Origin: Spirogloea muscicola
Taxonomy: Eukaryota; Streptophyta; Zygnematophyceae; Spirogloeales; Spirogloeaceae
Assembly (NCBI GenBank): GCA_009602725.1
Contig: WELB01000025.1
Coordinates: 198,496-258,425 of the forward strand
Length of the DNA stretch: 59,930 nucleotides
Direction: 5' to 3'
The notes beneath the pieces were generated by a model. It was not told the DNA's origin, did not search any database, and saw only the letters and a program-made list of their open reading frames with translations. Below are positions 15,579 to 27,500 of the stretch, one piece after another (within the stretch, counting starts at the first letter, position 1; every line of letters starts with the position of its first letter). The translations under genes were made by a program, and so were the position numbers.

Positions 15579-17896
15579 ATGGGACGAGACGTCCAGCGGA
15601 GCGAGACCCTGATCCAGCGACCTGCCCTCGAGTACATCGCTGACCTCGTCGCGCCGGCGGGGCCGGTGCTCCTTCAGCTCGGCGCGGCGCACCTGGCCTT
15701 CGCGGCAGGGCTCTCGTCTGCGCAGGTAGCCTCCATCAGACCCTCCACTTGCAGAGTCTCCACAGCACTGCAGTTACTGCTGCAGCAATCTGCACCTGCA
15801 CCAGACACTTGTGCTTGAGCGGCGCAATAGGTCGCTCGCAAGGCTTCAGCTGCACGCCTTCTACATGTGCATGCTGCCACTATTCCTTGCTTGGGAGGGC
15901 AATGTCACTAACCCTGCCTCTTATTCTGCCAGTACCTGGGACTGTACCTGAGTGTGTCCTGTGCCCGACCGCTGCTCGGCCCGGCTCTCGGGGGCCTTGC
16001 TGTCGGAGCTTCCTCTGCTGCTGCTGCACAGGTGTGCTGACTTGCCACAGAGCTACAGCAGCAGCAGCACTCCTGTGCAAGTAGTTGAGAAAAGATAAAA
16101 GCTGTGGTGCCTGGATCCTTGAGTACCAATCCTTAGAAGCGAAGCGCAAGTGGTGTCTTGCCATCTTGCCATTGTTGCAAGCAATAGCAAGATTTTCAGC
16201 TTCTCTTTCAGCCTTTCCTCGCCCTCTCACCATATCTTGTTCTTTGTAGGCAGCTACAACTGTCAGACAGTGGCAGACAAGGCAGCAAGTCAGAGGACTT
16301 TCCAAGGAGGACCTTCTCCTCCATGGCATTGTTGGGATGGTCGCATTTAAGGTCAGAGGCCGTCCCGGCTTGCTATTTGTATGCTAATAGCAATGTGCTA
16401 GTGCAGATTGTTCAGTCCGACGCAATTAGTGTTTTGAATTATATTGGTATAGTATTCAAATATCTCAACTATTTTAGTCTACACTATCAGCAGCCGCATT
16501 TCCTGCAGCTGCCTTGCAGAGAGAAGAAGTGGCCCTCCCAATGGGGGCAAGGGCTGTGAGAAGCACTACACTTAACTATGAGTTCCCTGTATGTTCCTAG
16601 GCTCTTGGAGGTTCATTTCGGCAGGTGATGCCGAGCAGCTTGTGGCACCCTGGCGCCAAAGCACGTGCATCACTAGCAGGTCTGATTTCTCTACTTGCTT
16701 TCAGCGAGCTAGCATCTGTTGGATACTGGAATACTAGTGCTTAATTTAAATGCTGCTATCTGCTGCCGCTTTGATTTCCTTCAAAAGACAGTGGCAAAGT
16801 TGCTTGTCCTTGCCAGTTCTATCTTGACAATTTCTGTTTGACATCTTGTTGACAGCTCCAAGGGGAAAGGAACTAGCAACCCAGGCGGAGCGGAGCACTG
16901 TCGTTGACTTGTATAGACAATTTGGTTGCCATCACTGTGGAAGAACTACTGGCCCCTGGTGACTATTGCATGTCACACTTTTCTGTTCTCTTGTGTTCTC
17001 TTGTGTCTTATTTCCAGCTTTGTGCCTCTCTTACACAATCTTAGGCCACTGTGAATGACCATTGTCAGGGTGCATTCTGCTTGAAGCACATAATATGCCC
17101 TGCTCCTCTGATTGACTCGTTCCCACCATTCTTGCATTGTTAAAAGCCCGTGACAATCTGAATGCTGCTGTTGAAAATGACTGGCAGTCATGCAGATCAC
17201 ATGCCACCAAACGTGGTCGTTTACGGCAGAGGCTTCCACAAAGCAGCAAATGCTACTCAGCTGCCAGTCGTGCAGTCACCTTGGTGGCAGTCTAATGCCC
17301 TGAAGCCAATGCTAAGGCACTCCTCCCACAAAGTTGCTAATGCAAGCCGCCAGACACTTGCAAGAGGCACAGGTAGGTGCCAAGGCAGCACAAAAGAGGC
17401 GTCAGCTAGCACAAACAAGGCGTCAGCTAGCATTAGATGTGAGCGGCCAGCTCAGTGAGGAGTACAGTTCGTCTTATTGCTGCTCTTATGGCTGACTGAA
17501 AGTAAATTGTCTTTCCATCGTTTGCAGACACTATTCTGCAGAGATTCTTCCCCCAGTGCACCTCCTGTTCTAGTCTTCAAGCTCAAGCACTCCGAAGTGG
17601 CAAGCAGGGTCTTGTCATTCACAGAAGCAGTGGCTGGCCACGGGTGAGTATCTCTTGCATTTTCCATTCCAGTCAGCCAGTCGTGGACATTGCTGTACTG
17701 CTCCTCCCCTTCAAAGGCAATGTGTCATTGAGTGCATGCTCTCATCTATCTCTGCTTTGGCAGCACTGACCAATCATTAGTCTGACCAGAGTACGTGCTT
17801 GTACAGCCTCCAGATCTAGCAGGAGCATTTGTAGCAGCCCTTGAGCCTGCATTGACAGACAACATGTGGGGCCGACATCCAAGGTCTGTGCAATGA
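15579..17896 (+). CDS. Conserved-looking membrane protein with HNH-like Cys/His motif, function unknown
   Basis: Exon model: 15579-15725, 15933-16031, 16601-16679, 16856-16958, 17188-17372, 17528-17643, 17807-17896. All introns are GT-AG, all phases agree and the total is 819 nt (272 residues). Residues ~25-82 are rich in Ala, Leu and Gly and could form one or two membrane segments (PVLLQLGAAHLAFAAGL, LLGPALGGLAVGASS). The C-terminal half has C133-HH-C136 (FGCHHCGRTTGP), A145-D146-H147-MPPN and C215-TS-C218 (FFPQCTSCSSLQ), an arrangement like an HNH/treble-clef zinc site. I cannot name the family; nuclease activity is not implied. The start ATG is the first in frame after a GC-rich leader, and an upstream exon is possible. 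Intron 2 contains a minus-strand element tail. Confidence 0.72.
16505..16560 (-). mobile_element. Element tail inside intron 2 of the HNH-like gene
   Basis: Reads on the minus strand as CTTCTCACAGCCCTTGCCCC, CATTGGGAGGGCCACTTCTTC, the distal half of the family tail. The GGGCTGG half of the hairpin is lost. Confidence 0.65.
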
Positions 17897-18114
17897 TCTC
17901 GCTGGAAATGATCGGTCTGGGGTAGCTGGGCAATCGGCTGTAGGTTGACTGGCAGAAGCTTGAGCTGCAGGGATTCTAGGCCTGATTACGTACCTCCAGC
18001 ATTCTTCCAGAGCTTGGCTGGATACCAATCTAATACATTGCTTCAACAACATCATAAGCCAAAAGGGGACTTATTGTCCAGTTTTCTCTATTTAAGGGAC
18101 CGATGAAGAAGGAA
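17897..18114. other. 3' flank of the HNH-like gene
   Basis: Presumed 3' untranslated region. No other feature was seen. Confidence 0.3.
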
Positions 18115-18285
18115 GATTCTTCTGAAAGAGGGCGATGGCTGTGGTTGGCCAGCCCAGAAAAAGAAGGAATATAGTTCGGAGGGGCCAGAGAAAGCATAAA
18201 GCACACAGGGAATCAAGTAGCTACGAAACACTCAGTAACCCCTGTTGAGCAGCCGCAGGTCCGAGGAACTAGTCTCAGACTCTCT
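18115..18285 (-). mobile_element. 3'-end remnant with hairpin tail
   Basis: On the minus strand: SSSDLRLLNRGY and stop (about 18235-18270), then GCGCTTCTTAGG-type sequence, GGCCCCTCCGAA and a hairpin near 18126-18144 (GGCTGG/CCAGCC). Confidence 0.7.
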
Positions 18286-18460
18286 CTCTTTGGATTTGAG
18301 GCTCCTCACCGGTTGTTATTGAGTGATTCATCCCACCCCAGTTCTGAGATAGCGCTTCTGGCCCCTTCGTACTTTGGCCCCTTCGAACCTTGTCAAATCT
18401 TTTCGGCCTGGCTTCTCACAGCCCTTGCCCCCATTGGGAGGGCCACTTCTTCTCTCTGCA
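18286..18460 (+). mobile_element. 3'-end remnant with hairpin tail
   Basis: LDLRLLTGCY and stop near 18321, then the full tail (GGCCCCTTCGAACCTTGTCA) and a hairpin at 18405-18424 in which GGGCTG has become GGCCTG. It lies head to head with the previous copy. Confidence 0.7.
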
Positions 18461-18572
18461 AGGCAGCTGCAGGAAATGCGGCTGCTGATATGGAAAAAGT
18501 CGGCTGTACAAAGCCAGCCAGATGCATACAAGTGTTCATGACGGAGCCACAGGCTAGGCAGACAGGGCGCCC

Positions 18573-19052
18573 CTAGTACCCCCGTGTCAGCAGTAGGAAG
18601 ACAGATGAGCTGAGGAAAAAAAGAAATGCGGCTGCTGATATTAAGAGAGCGGCTGAGGGGAGGAAGAGCAACCCCGCTGCGCAAGCCAGAGGCTGCTGCA
18701 ATGGCGCGACCAGCCCGGCGATGCAAAGCAATCGCCTGGGACCGCTGTAGGCACAGAGATAAACGCATGCGGTAGCATGCGGTAGCAGGACACAAGACCC
18801 GAAGGCACCGAGCCTCCAGGAAGCGCTGCACCCCGCCGGGTGGTCCTTGTACTTGTGCACCTTCTTCTGTTCGGCCGCCTTCACGGCATAGCCGGTCTCA
18901 GAGGTTATGGGGCCCTTCTTCCGGAAGCTGTCGGTGGGGACGACGTCCACAAGGAGCCGCTTGCCACCTCCCAGAGGGACGCCAACCAGATCGACACGCC
19001 TCGTCCGAAGAACCCCACTGCGGAGTTGGCAGGGCAGGGCAGGGCAGGGCAT
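18573..19052 (-). mobile_element. Degraded endonuclease end of the element
   Basis: The minus-strand peptide contains LRTRRVDLVGVPLGGG, DVVPTDSF and the terminal LLLTRGY. A second frame carries CYRMRLSLCLQRSQAIALHR, so frameshifts separate the blocks. The hairpin tail is absent downstream of the stop, unlike most other copies. Confidence 0.7.
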
Positions 19053-19216
19053 GGCAGGGTGCCCCTAGCGCTCCTAGCGCTCCTTCAGCGCCTCTTCGCA
19101 TTCTCTTCAGCGCCAGCAGCCACCCGCCGGGCGCCGCTCTTCCGCCTCTGCCGCAGCCTCTGGCCGCCCGCCTGGGGCCCAGCCACCACGGCAGAGCTGC
19201 GCCCTGACGACGCGCA

Positions 19217-19638
19217 ATGCCGCTCACGTTGTCCCGGGCCGACGCCGATGGCGGCGGCGGCGGTGAAGGATTCGACGACCGGCGTGCCGGTGGGCGAGCG
19301 GGCACGCTGTGGGTGCAGATGGCCATCAGCGGCGACGCCATGTCGGACATGTTCCCGGTGACCTTTGGCGGCGCCGGCGGCCTGAACGACTGCGGCGGCA
19401 GTGAGGCCACGCCATGTCAGTCGACCTGAAAAGGCACGTGATGTCGAGAATGGCAGAAGCGCTGCCGCTGCGCGCGCACCTGTACTGGCCCTGGGCGCGC
19501 CTGTCGCTGCCTATGGGGGCCGGCCCTGGCGACGAGCCGTGCGAGCTGCCCGGGCCCACAAAGCTGGCGGCGCTGCCGCGCGGCGCCGGCACCCTGGCCT
19601 GGCCCCTCTGCTTGCACATCGTGCAACCCGGTTCGTGA
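19217..19638 (+). other. Possible coding fragment, unidentified
   Basis: Two adjacent plus-strand frames have protein-like composition: GTLWVQMAISGDAMSDMFPV with GGAGGLNDCGG (19217-19429), and VDLKRHVMSRMAEALPLRAH with a LYWPWARLSLPM stretch (19414-19638, stop at the end). They may be exons or a frameshifted gene fragment. No family was recognised, and GC richness makes chance frames possible. Confidence 0.25.
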
Positions 19639-19979
19639 TGATGCACCAACCAGCAACCACGCTCGGAGAAGTAATGCATAAGCCTGCTCTGGCACCCAGC
19701 GGGTTTCGTTGGCAAATTCTGAATCGAAGCGCACGTTCAGCGCACCACTGCACGAGTAGATGCCCACGCCAGCCCTCGCGAGAAAGCTGGCTCCACTTGC
19801 AGTCTTGCTGGTGAGAGGCCGCGGAGCTCACCGCTGGCAAAGTGGTGCTTCGTGTCCAACACGCACTGCCGCCTCACTACTGCTGTGCAGTGAGGAGCTG
19901 GGAGCAAATTACTGAGGACAGGAGCTCTGGTAAGTCCAGATGCCCCATGCAGCATTGAGGCCCCGAGGCTCCAGCACGG
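19639..19979. other. Nothing recognised
   Basis: No coding motif, repeat or element end was seen. Confidence 0.3.
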
Positions 19980-20960
19980 AGGGGTTGTGTAAGACTGTGC
20001 TGTCCCTTGCCTCGCAGTCACGGTGCAACTTCTAATTGGGCTCCCACCTGCCACTGCAGCAGGGCTGGCTGCCTGCCAAGGCAGCCAGACACTCTCTGAG
20101 AGAGTCATTGACGGCCAAGAAGAGCCTGACGTCAGGAATGCTACGGTGGTATCAGGATCCGTACCTGCAACTCAGGGCCCCATGGTAATTGCTGCATTTG
20201 AGACGCGGCTGTCCACTGTGTCCTTAGATACCCCTCCTTAAATGGCCCTGGAGCAAATATGTCCTCGACCTCCACAGTCCTCGGTGGGCTCTGAGTCTCC
20301 ACCTTTAGAGCTGTGACATGTTCAAGGCTGGTAAATACCCTTACTTGCTCATTAAGTAGTGGCATGCATGTATTTGTTTTGTTGGTAGGTGGTTGGTCAG
20401 TGGCTCTGTCAATCAGGCATGCGTGAAACCTGCTCCCCCCCCAACGGCACCATTGGCAACGTGTATGCGTGGCTGCATAGTCCAGAGGAAGTCTTGTCCC
20501 TAGGTGCTATGTCGCACTGCAGTCATGGCAGCTCAAGTCTGCATCATATGCTGGGAGAGAAGAGGGAAGGGTTGGCCAAGCCATACCGAACCTTCCGATA
20601 CGCTCTTCCTAGAGAACACGCGAGGTTTGCCACTTTCCTGCAGTGAGCCGTGCAAGCTGCCGGGCACCTGCCTCTGGCAACCTAACATCTGCCGCGGTAC
20701 ACTGCTGAGTGTCAGTTGCACACCAGACCTTTAATAGAGGAATGTCCCCCTCTCCACTGCGGTCAACGGCCACACGTTCTACTGCTGCTCCATTGTACCT
20801 CGGTTCACGAATCACTGCAATTCACGAAAGAGCTGAGCAAAGCCAGGACATCACAAGGTCAGGGACAGTGGATGCACAACTTAGACCACCACCAGCTTGG
20901 GCTGTGGAAAAAGGTTGGAAATGATAGCTTGCTCGCGAACATGCATTGACCAGGGGATGC
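19980..20960 (+). repeat. Dispersed repeat, uninterrupted copy
   Basis: About 980 bp with a second copy on the minus strand. 19980-20258 matches 59675-59405, and about 20285-20960 matches 56555-55871. Shared blocks include GTTGTGTAAGACTGTGCTGT, GACGCGGCTGTCCACTGTGT, GTGGCATGCATGTA, CAGTGGCTCTGTCA and CATGCATTGACCAGG at the end. No long conserved reading frame was found, so it may be a non-autonomous element or an old element body. Confidence 0.8.
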
Positions 20961-21247
20961 CCACTGTCATGAAGAAGCTCAAGAGAAGAAAGGGCTTCCT
21001 CTAAGGGCTGATGAATGTTGCTGCGGCGTCCTCACAGAAGTGGGGCCATACGGTGAATACTCAAACCCCACTCAGTCGCCAAGGCAGCCACCCATCAACA
21101 GGTGAGCGTGTGAACCCAACGTGGAGTACTTGGCAACTTAGACGCCACACTGGGTGGAGATTTGCTGTACAGACAAGGTCTACCCCGGCCAGTGGCTGCA
21201 GCATCCAGCGCTGGCTGTTGCTTTTGCTGAGGTCCAGAGCCACCGTG

Positions 21248-21312
21248 TCCGTTTCTCTCGGGCTGGCCTTTCCCAGCCCCTACCCTCTGTGGGCGAGCAA
21301 TTTCTTCTTGAG
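21248..21312 (+). mobile_element. Solo hairpin tail
   Basis: Seven-bp stem hairpin GGGCTGG (21260-21266) / CCAGCCC (21273-21279), then CTACCCTCTGTGGGCGAGC. No coding end is attached. Confidence 0.65.
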
Positions 21313-21654
21313 TGAGGGCCTCAGGGTGCCAGCGTTTCCAGGATTTGTAGCGTTTCAGTGCCTCTGCCAGGGTGGCCGTCTTCACTGTTGGCCGTCTAAC
21401 GCCGGGCTCCTATTGGTGGCGAGGCCAAGCGAGTGACAGCCTGAAGGGGCCCGTCATGATGGGCTTGGCCTCATGTCTCACGCTCCTAAGGAGTAGGGCA
21501 CATCCTCGCCACGTTTCTGACAGACGGGGTGTAGCTTAGCCCCCGATGCTGCGGGGCTATTGTGCCGCCTAAACACGTTGGCGAGTGCGGTCTACAGTCT
21601 TAGCAGTTGAATCTGTGTGACACCCGCTTGCTATGTGGCAAGGAGGCCGTGCAC

Positions 21655-21812
21655 TTAGAGGCCGACGTTCCAGGTCTTGCGGGAGTCGTCCATGCGAGAT
21701 AATGGGCAATGCTGCCAGAGCCGTCCATCCAGGCGTCGACATCCTTGCCGGGGCAGCCGGCGAAGGGCATGGGCGTGCAATGGACGGTCCGTCGGGTCCG
21801 GGTCGTCAACCG
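21655..21812 (-). repeat. Dispersed repeat module 2, copy 1
   Basis: Reverse complement of the module at 59684-59832. The sense reading gives GKDVDAWMDGSGSIAHYLAW followed by TTPARPGT, close to the other copy. It may be a captured gene fragment. Confidence 0.75.
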
Positions 21813-21959
21813 TGGCTGTCCTCTGTGCGTGAAGAGAAGGCGTGCAAGACGCATGACATAAAAGGGAGGCCAAGCAGAGCCAGTCCATGCGGAAGACAAA
21901 GGAAGTGCAAAGATTTGGGGTACACATAGCGACAACCTTGGCTTTTAAGTGGCTAAGGA

Positions 21960-22260
21960 AGCCGGACGAAAGCACGGCTGAAGGAGGGCTTAGTATCAGG
22001 AGTGAGCACATGCAAGTCGGACAGGCTAGATTGGGGAGCCGGAGCACCGTCACAAAATAAGTGGCTTGACTTAATGCGTGCCAAGCACGTTGATAAGGGC
22101 AGGGCCTGCGAGCGTTGCAGGCTCAGCAAGGGCCGCATCTTGTAGCACGCAAGTAACGCCTGTGATCCATTACAAATAGCAGCCTTGAGAAGGAGGGCGA
22201 GGGCTGTATGAAGCTGTGAAAGCTTCCTAAAAAACGGCCGACAGCTGTGACAGGCCACCC
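21960..22260 (-). mobile_element. Degraded 3'-end remnant
   Basis: The minus strand contains YKMRPLLSLQRSQALPLS (equivalent to YRMRLAVSLQRS) and SSLSDLHVLTPDT, the divergent C-terminus of the family, without a clean tail. Confidence 0.6.
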
Positions 22261-22289
22261 AAAAGTAACAGCCCTTCAGCTCTTCTACT

Positions 22290-22440
22290 GTAAGCTAACG
22301 GCGGTGAGCGGCCAGCCCAAAGGAGTGAACAAGGTCTGAAGGGCAGGAAGGCGCAAATGAAATGAAATTACTCACCACGACTTCAAATGGACGCTCAGTA
22401 ACCTCGAGTCAGCAAGTGCAGATGATAAGTCGAGGGCGGG
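22290..22440 (-). mobile_element. 3'-end remnant with tail
   Basis: The minus strand reads LHLLTRGY and stop near 22390, then GCGCCTTCCTGCCCTTCAGA, CCTTGTTCACTCC and a GGGCTGGCCGCTCACCGCC degraded hairpin. Confidence 0.6.
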
Positions 22441-24520
22441 AAAGGGTCCAAAAGAGAGGAAACGCGCAGTGCACATGGACTGCCAGGGAAGCCGAATCAA
22501 GCGGAAACACTGCTCAGGTAAAAGCTACTGCAAAAGTGGGGCTACATGATGATGCCCAATGCTGAGGGGGCTAAGCTACAGTGTGAATGCAGGCTGAAGG
22601 TGGACGTCAAAAACCCCCACGAGTGAGCCACTTCATGAATATGAGCCACTTTCTGTATAAACCTCACAAGCTGCCCGCAGAGTGTCAGAGTACCCCACTC
22701 TAGGACCACTGAAGGACCACTGATTAGGTCATAAGGTCAAGGATTCAGGGTTCATGGTTAGCCTAACTGCAGATGCTTGACTATCTGTAGCATTGTTGAC
22801 TACATTGTGTTCGAAAATCGTCCAAATCTAGTAGCTCCTCATATAGCTCCTGCTAGTATGTTCAACTGCCTGAACTTCTCGTCTTCTCCTTTCACTGTCC
22901 TCGACTGGCCGTTCTTTTCCACTCAGTGTCCTCGACTGGGCGTCTGCTCTTCTCCACAAAATAAGGAGATTGCCCGTCTCGGCAATATTGATGCAGATCC
23001 GCTCATGGCGGCAGATAGAGATCAGACTAGCACAGGCTCTGCCTGGCAGCAGACAGAGGTTAGACTAGCTCAGGTTCCGCCTGCTCTCGAGGTAATTGGC
23101 AGCCATAGCTTCGGCTCTCGAGCAGCGTGGTCGCCTCAGATTCAGAAAAAGCCCAGTGTGTCGGAGCACACCTTTTTCACAGGGAGCACTCTCGCGACTC
23201 ACTGGGCCCCCCCAACCTATACCAAGTTGTATTTAACAATGTTGACCTTCTGCCAGAACCTTGGTACCACTTAATTGAGAAGGTATGGTCCTGCAAATCA
23301 AGAGGTATTTGCGGATCCCAGCATAACAGCTCCAGCAGTGATTGGCAATCAGGATTATGCTTATTTCCATCCTCTGAGTAGCAATGCTTGCTGGCTGATG
23401 CTGACTCAGGAGGCCAATGCTATCATAACTTGAAGCGAGATAGCCTGCAGTCTGCTAGAAAAGGGAAATGCGTCTGAAGCTGACAGTCTACTGAAAGAGT
23501 CTTTCTTCTCTAACAAACTGCGCAGTTGCTTTGGTGTCCACTTGACAATGCTTCCTGATAACCTGACCAAGAAGTGGAGTGTTGCCATGGAAAAATAGCT
23601 TTTCCATTTCCCTCCAATCTCTTCACGTTTAATCACACAGCTAATGGCGTACTTCCCAGTCTAAGTGGAGTGTAACAAGACTTCCATGCAGTGTGTAAAG
23701 AATCTGACACTGCCTCCCATTGCCATGACTACCAATCTTCCCTAAGTAAAACAAATTGGCAATTACACAGTATCCAGTCTATTCAGTAGAGTCAGAGTTC
23801 GAATACTAGACCACAACAATATCATCATCGCGCGCGCACTTGACACAGACGTGCTCAGACAATTCCGTAGTTTACATGGTCTTCCTGCTAGCTCGGCGAG
23901 TAGCTCTCCATAAGTGTGACTTTGAGCTTCCCTGCTCTCTTGGAGCTGGGTAGTGGACTGTGCCCAAGGGTTTCTCATAAGGCATGTGACTGGGTCGCTG
24001 AACTTATTAAATCACATAGAGACTGAGTTACTAGGTCTATGTAAAAGCTAGCGCTTCAGGGACAGCCGCAAGCAGGAAGAAGCACTCGTCTCACACTGGA
24101 AAGCAAAGTGAATCGGCCGATTCTACAGACAATGCAGACCAGGTCAGGTATAAAAGTTATGTACCCTCATCAAGTGAAGCGGAAGCACAGTGACAGGAAG
24201 GAACTCTACAGTATAAGTTAACATGCCCATACAACCAGGAGCTTGCAATCTCGCCCGAGCCTCCACATCAGCTCTTGCTTGGAATAAGAGCTCTGCTAAG
24301 TTTGCTTCCAATCAAGGCGAGAGGCCTCAGAGATTTTGCGCCATGAAAGCTTCAAGGTGCTGCTTTCATTGCACAGATATGTGTTAGCACCCCAATCTTG
24401 TGTGCACTATGGTATAAGCTGAGTGCTGCTTAGGCCGCAGTCTCCTTGAATCAGCTTAACAGGCAAGTGTACAAAGCTTTAGCTTTTCAATGATGGCAAT
24501 ATCCAACAGGAAGCTTACCT
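22441..24520. other. Intergenic, decayed sequence
   Basis: About 2 kb without a recognisable gene. A segment at about 22980-23110 resembles the copia LTR at 59155-59240 (shared GATGCAGAT-CGCTCATGGCGG and CAGA repeats). 23285-23430 encodes an open peptide with FADPSITAPAVIGNQDYAYF that I do not recognise. The remainder shows nothing. Confidence 0.35.
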
Positions 24521-27500
24521 CTACCGAGACTGCAGAACGAGAGTCTTGACAGCATATGCGTAGATCAACCAGAACCCGAAAACAAATCCAAGGAGCGCAG
24601 CCACAACAGCTCCAAGCAGGTTATGCTGGCATGCACAATTAATTCGATCAGTGTCTCGACTTGGACTAAGACAGTACCTGACAACCTGGGGAGGGGGGTT
24701 CCAGTAGGACTTCTGCTGAACAAGCTCAAGGGCTGATGAAGGATGGCAGCTCAACGTACATGCAGATCAAAGTATAGGCTTATCCTGCTAAGCTTGAGCT
24801 CAACTACATACACCCTATAACAAGCTTGACATGGCAAGCAATAACAGGCATTCCTGACCAGTGGACACACTATTTTGCAGGACGCATACCTCAAACCCAA
24901 AGTATGAAGATAAAAAGTGCTTCACGGTTGTATCATCACGTCCGGGAGCAGTCATCGTGGTCGTCACGTCTCCTAGCTGAGAACCAATAAGCCCATACAG
25001 CGTCCAGGCCACAGGATTGAGATAGTAGTACCTGTGGTACACAGCCAGCTTAGCATCAATTATGTTCCTGAGAAGCTTGTACAACTCAAGCGAAAATTGT
25101 GAAGGAAAAGCAATAGACTGACAAGAGCCAAATGCTTAAGCCAGATGGAAGAATTGGGCAAAGAGGAGGTGCAGATGCTTACCAAGTCCACCAGCGTGGC
25201 ATGTCTGGCCTGGGAATGAGGAAGCCCGAGAACAGATTCCACCAGGAGAAGAAGAACGCAGAGAGCACAGCTGCCAGCTGCTCGTTTGGAGTGATGGCGA
25301 TGGCCATCATACCGTAGTGCAGGAAGTACCAGAGGGTCAGGAAAGTGAACAGCAAATACCAGAAGAACTTCTCCGCTGTCCACTGAAACTGCACCATGGC
25401 GTACGTGACTAAGGCGTAGAGAATGCTCTGGATCACCACGTATGGAATCTCCATAGTTGCCTGCCAGACATACACACATGCGGACCTTAGTTTTCTGTGC
25501 AACTAGCAAGGGACCCGTGTGTCAGTTAGCAGTGTGCATCAACACGTCAAGGAGCTGCAATGCAGGATAGGCAACGGACACACCTGTGCAAGTGTGTAAG
25601 GCAGTGCTGAGTACATCCCAGCAGCTCGCTCGCGATAGTAGACGGGCCGCTCTATGAAGACAATGGGCTGCACACTAGCTGCATTGCTCCAGCCAAGGAA
25701 GAGGGATGCTGCATACAGAGCTCCCATCACATTGATAATATCCTGCTGCGTGCTCCTGCAAGGATTCCAACCAAACACGCTCCCAACCCCCTGAGGTCCT
25801 CTCCTTATAGCATGACATCAGCAGCAACCGAAACATCACAAGATCATGACAGTAAGCACATCAAGGTCTATGCAACGGCAATTTAGGTAACAGCAGATAC
25901 TTGTTAGCATTTCCCTACCTTTTCGATCCAAGGTTCCAGAAGATGGTGCCTATCAACAGCGCAACTGTGAGTGTGAAAAAGTACCGCACCACGTTGTATT
26001 CAGGTGTCCGCCAGTATGTTTGTCTCCACTTCCAGAGGCAGGCCTGTCAAACCCCCGGTAATCTTAGCATGGACAGCTCAAGACTCCTAAGTATGTATCT
26101 ACATGACTGAGCAGTTACACTTGAGCAACATGCACTTGTGAGCGCATGTACTATATCATGCATGGATCTAGGTTCCAGGATCCGACCTCATAGCGCAGAC
26201 TATCTCCATGACCCTACATGTTAAAGAAGGTGGCTTACTGTAAATTGTACTGGCCAAGACTGGGAGTATATGGAAGGGAAGGAAAGGTCTTGGTGGCCTT
26301 CAGGGGGAACACTTAAGTCCTCAATTATCTTCATCAGACGGCTGGTTGAGACCACATGAGAATGAGATTGATGAAAGTGTTACTGGCCTAGCTTGAGACG
26401 CATCCTTCAAACAGGTTCAGACATGCGGCTGCTGTCATCGTGCTTGTCAAATCTCATAATTATGTGATCTATGTCTCATCAGATATATCCATGAGATTCC
26501 CTGGTGATAGGAGAGCCATGCAAGATGGGCATACCTGTGCTGCTCAGAATTTCTGAAGATCTCTGCAAAATCAACACCAAGGTGTTGCTCGGCAGAGGTT
26601 GTTGACACCTCGAGCATCCAAGTGGCCGGGTTATAGCCATCTCGTATCTTGGGTACGCCAGGAATTGCCTGTCACACAGCAATTTGTTGGTAAAGGGAGA
26701 GGGGTCTCTCCTGACATCTAATCACATCGAGCACGTGCTGCTGAGTACATATAAGCTACAAGACTGCATCTGCTAGTCACCTCAAAGTAAGCCACAAGCT
26801 GTGCAGAGTGTCGACCCAACGGACCCATGTAGATGACCTGACCTCCACGCTTCATCAGTAAAAGCTGGAAAAGCACAGAGACATTGCCCTTATCCTCAGC
26901 TTACAGCAGAAGTAGCACCACATCTCTTGCTTACTGCGTGCACACACTTGTCAGAAGCCAGCAGCAGTAAAGATTAGACATGGACATCACAGGAGTAGAT
27001 TCCTTACCTCGTCGAAGGCCTCAAAGATATCAATTGACGGCTGATGAATTGTGCAGACCACTGTGCGGCCAGTGTTGACAGTGTTCCTCACAGTGCGCAT
27101 CACAATAGCAGCGGCACGAGCATCCAGCCCTATATACAATTTGCAATATGCGTACATGTCAGATTCCAACATATGCAAAACAATTGCTGCAAGAAAAACG
27201 ACATTCTATCAAGAATGACTCCTCAATCTGCTCTTTGGAAGCAGTCTGCAAAGGCATGATCCAAGATTGAAGCCAAGAGATCTACTGTGTATCTACCAGA
27301 TGTAGGCTCGTCCATGAAAATAATGGATGGATTGGCGACCAGCTCCACAGCAATAGTGAGCCGCTTGCGCTGCTCGGTTGAGAGACCCGATTGGCCAGGC
27401 CGTCCAACTAGTGCATCCTTAAGAGGCGACAATTCAACCAAGTCCATGACCTCGTCTACAAAGGCCTGTCAAAGTAGGAGAAATTGGAAAATGCATCAGA

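Noticed and set aside
15880-16329. Minus-strand gene (149 codons) opposite the HNH-like gene
   Set aside because: It runs antisense across exon 2 and intron 2 of a well-phased plus-strand gene and has no recognisable motif.
17761-17772. Alternative last exon of the HNH-like gene at the AG before 17764
   Set aside because: It would give a single His codon then stop; the acceptor before 17807 adds 29 protein-like residues in phase.
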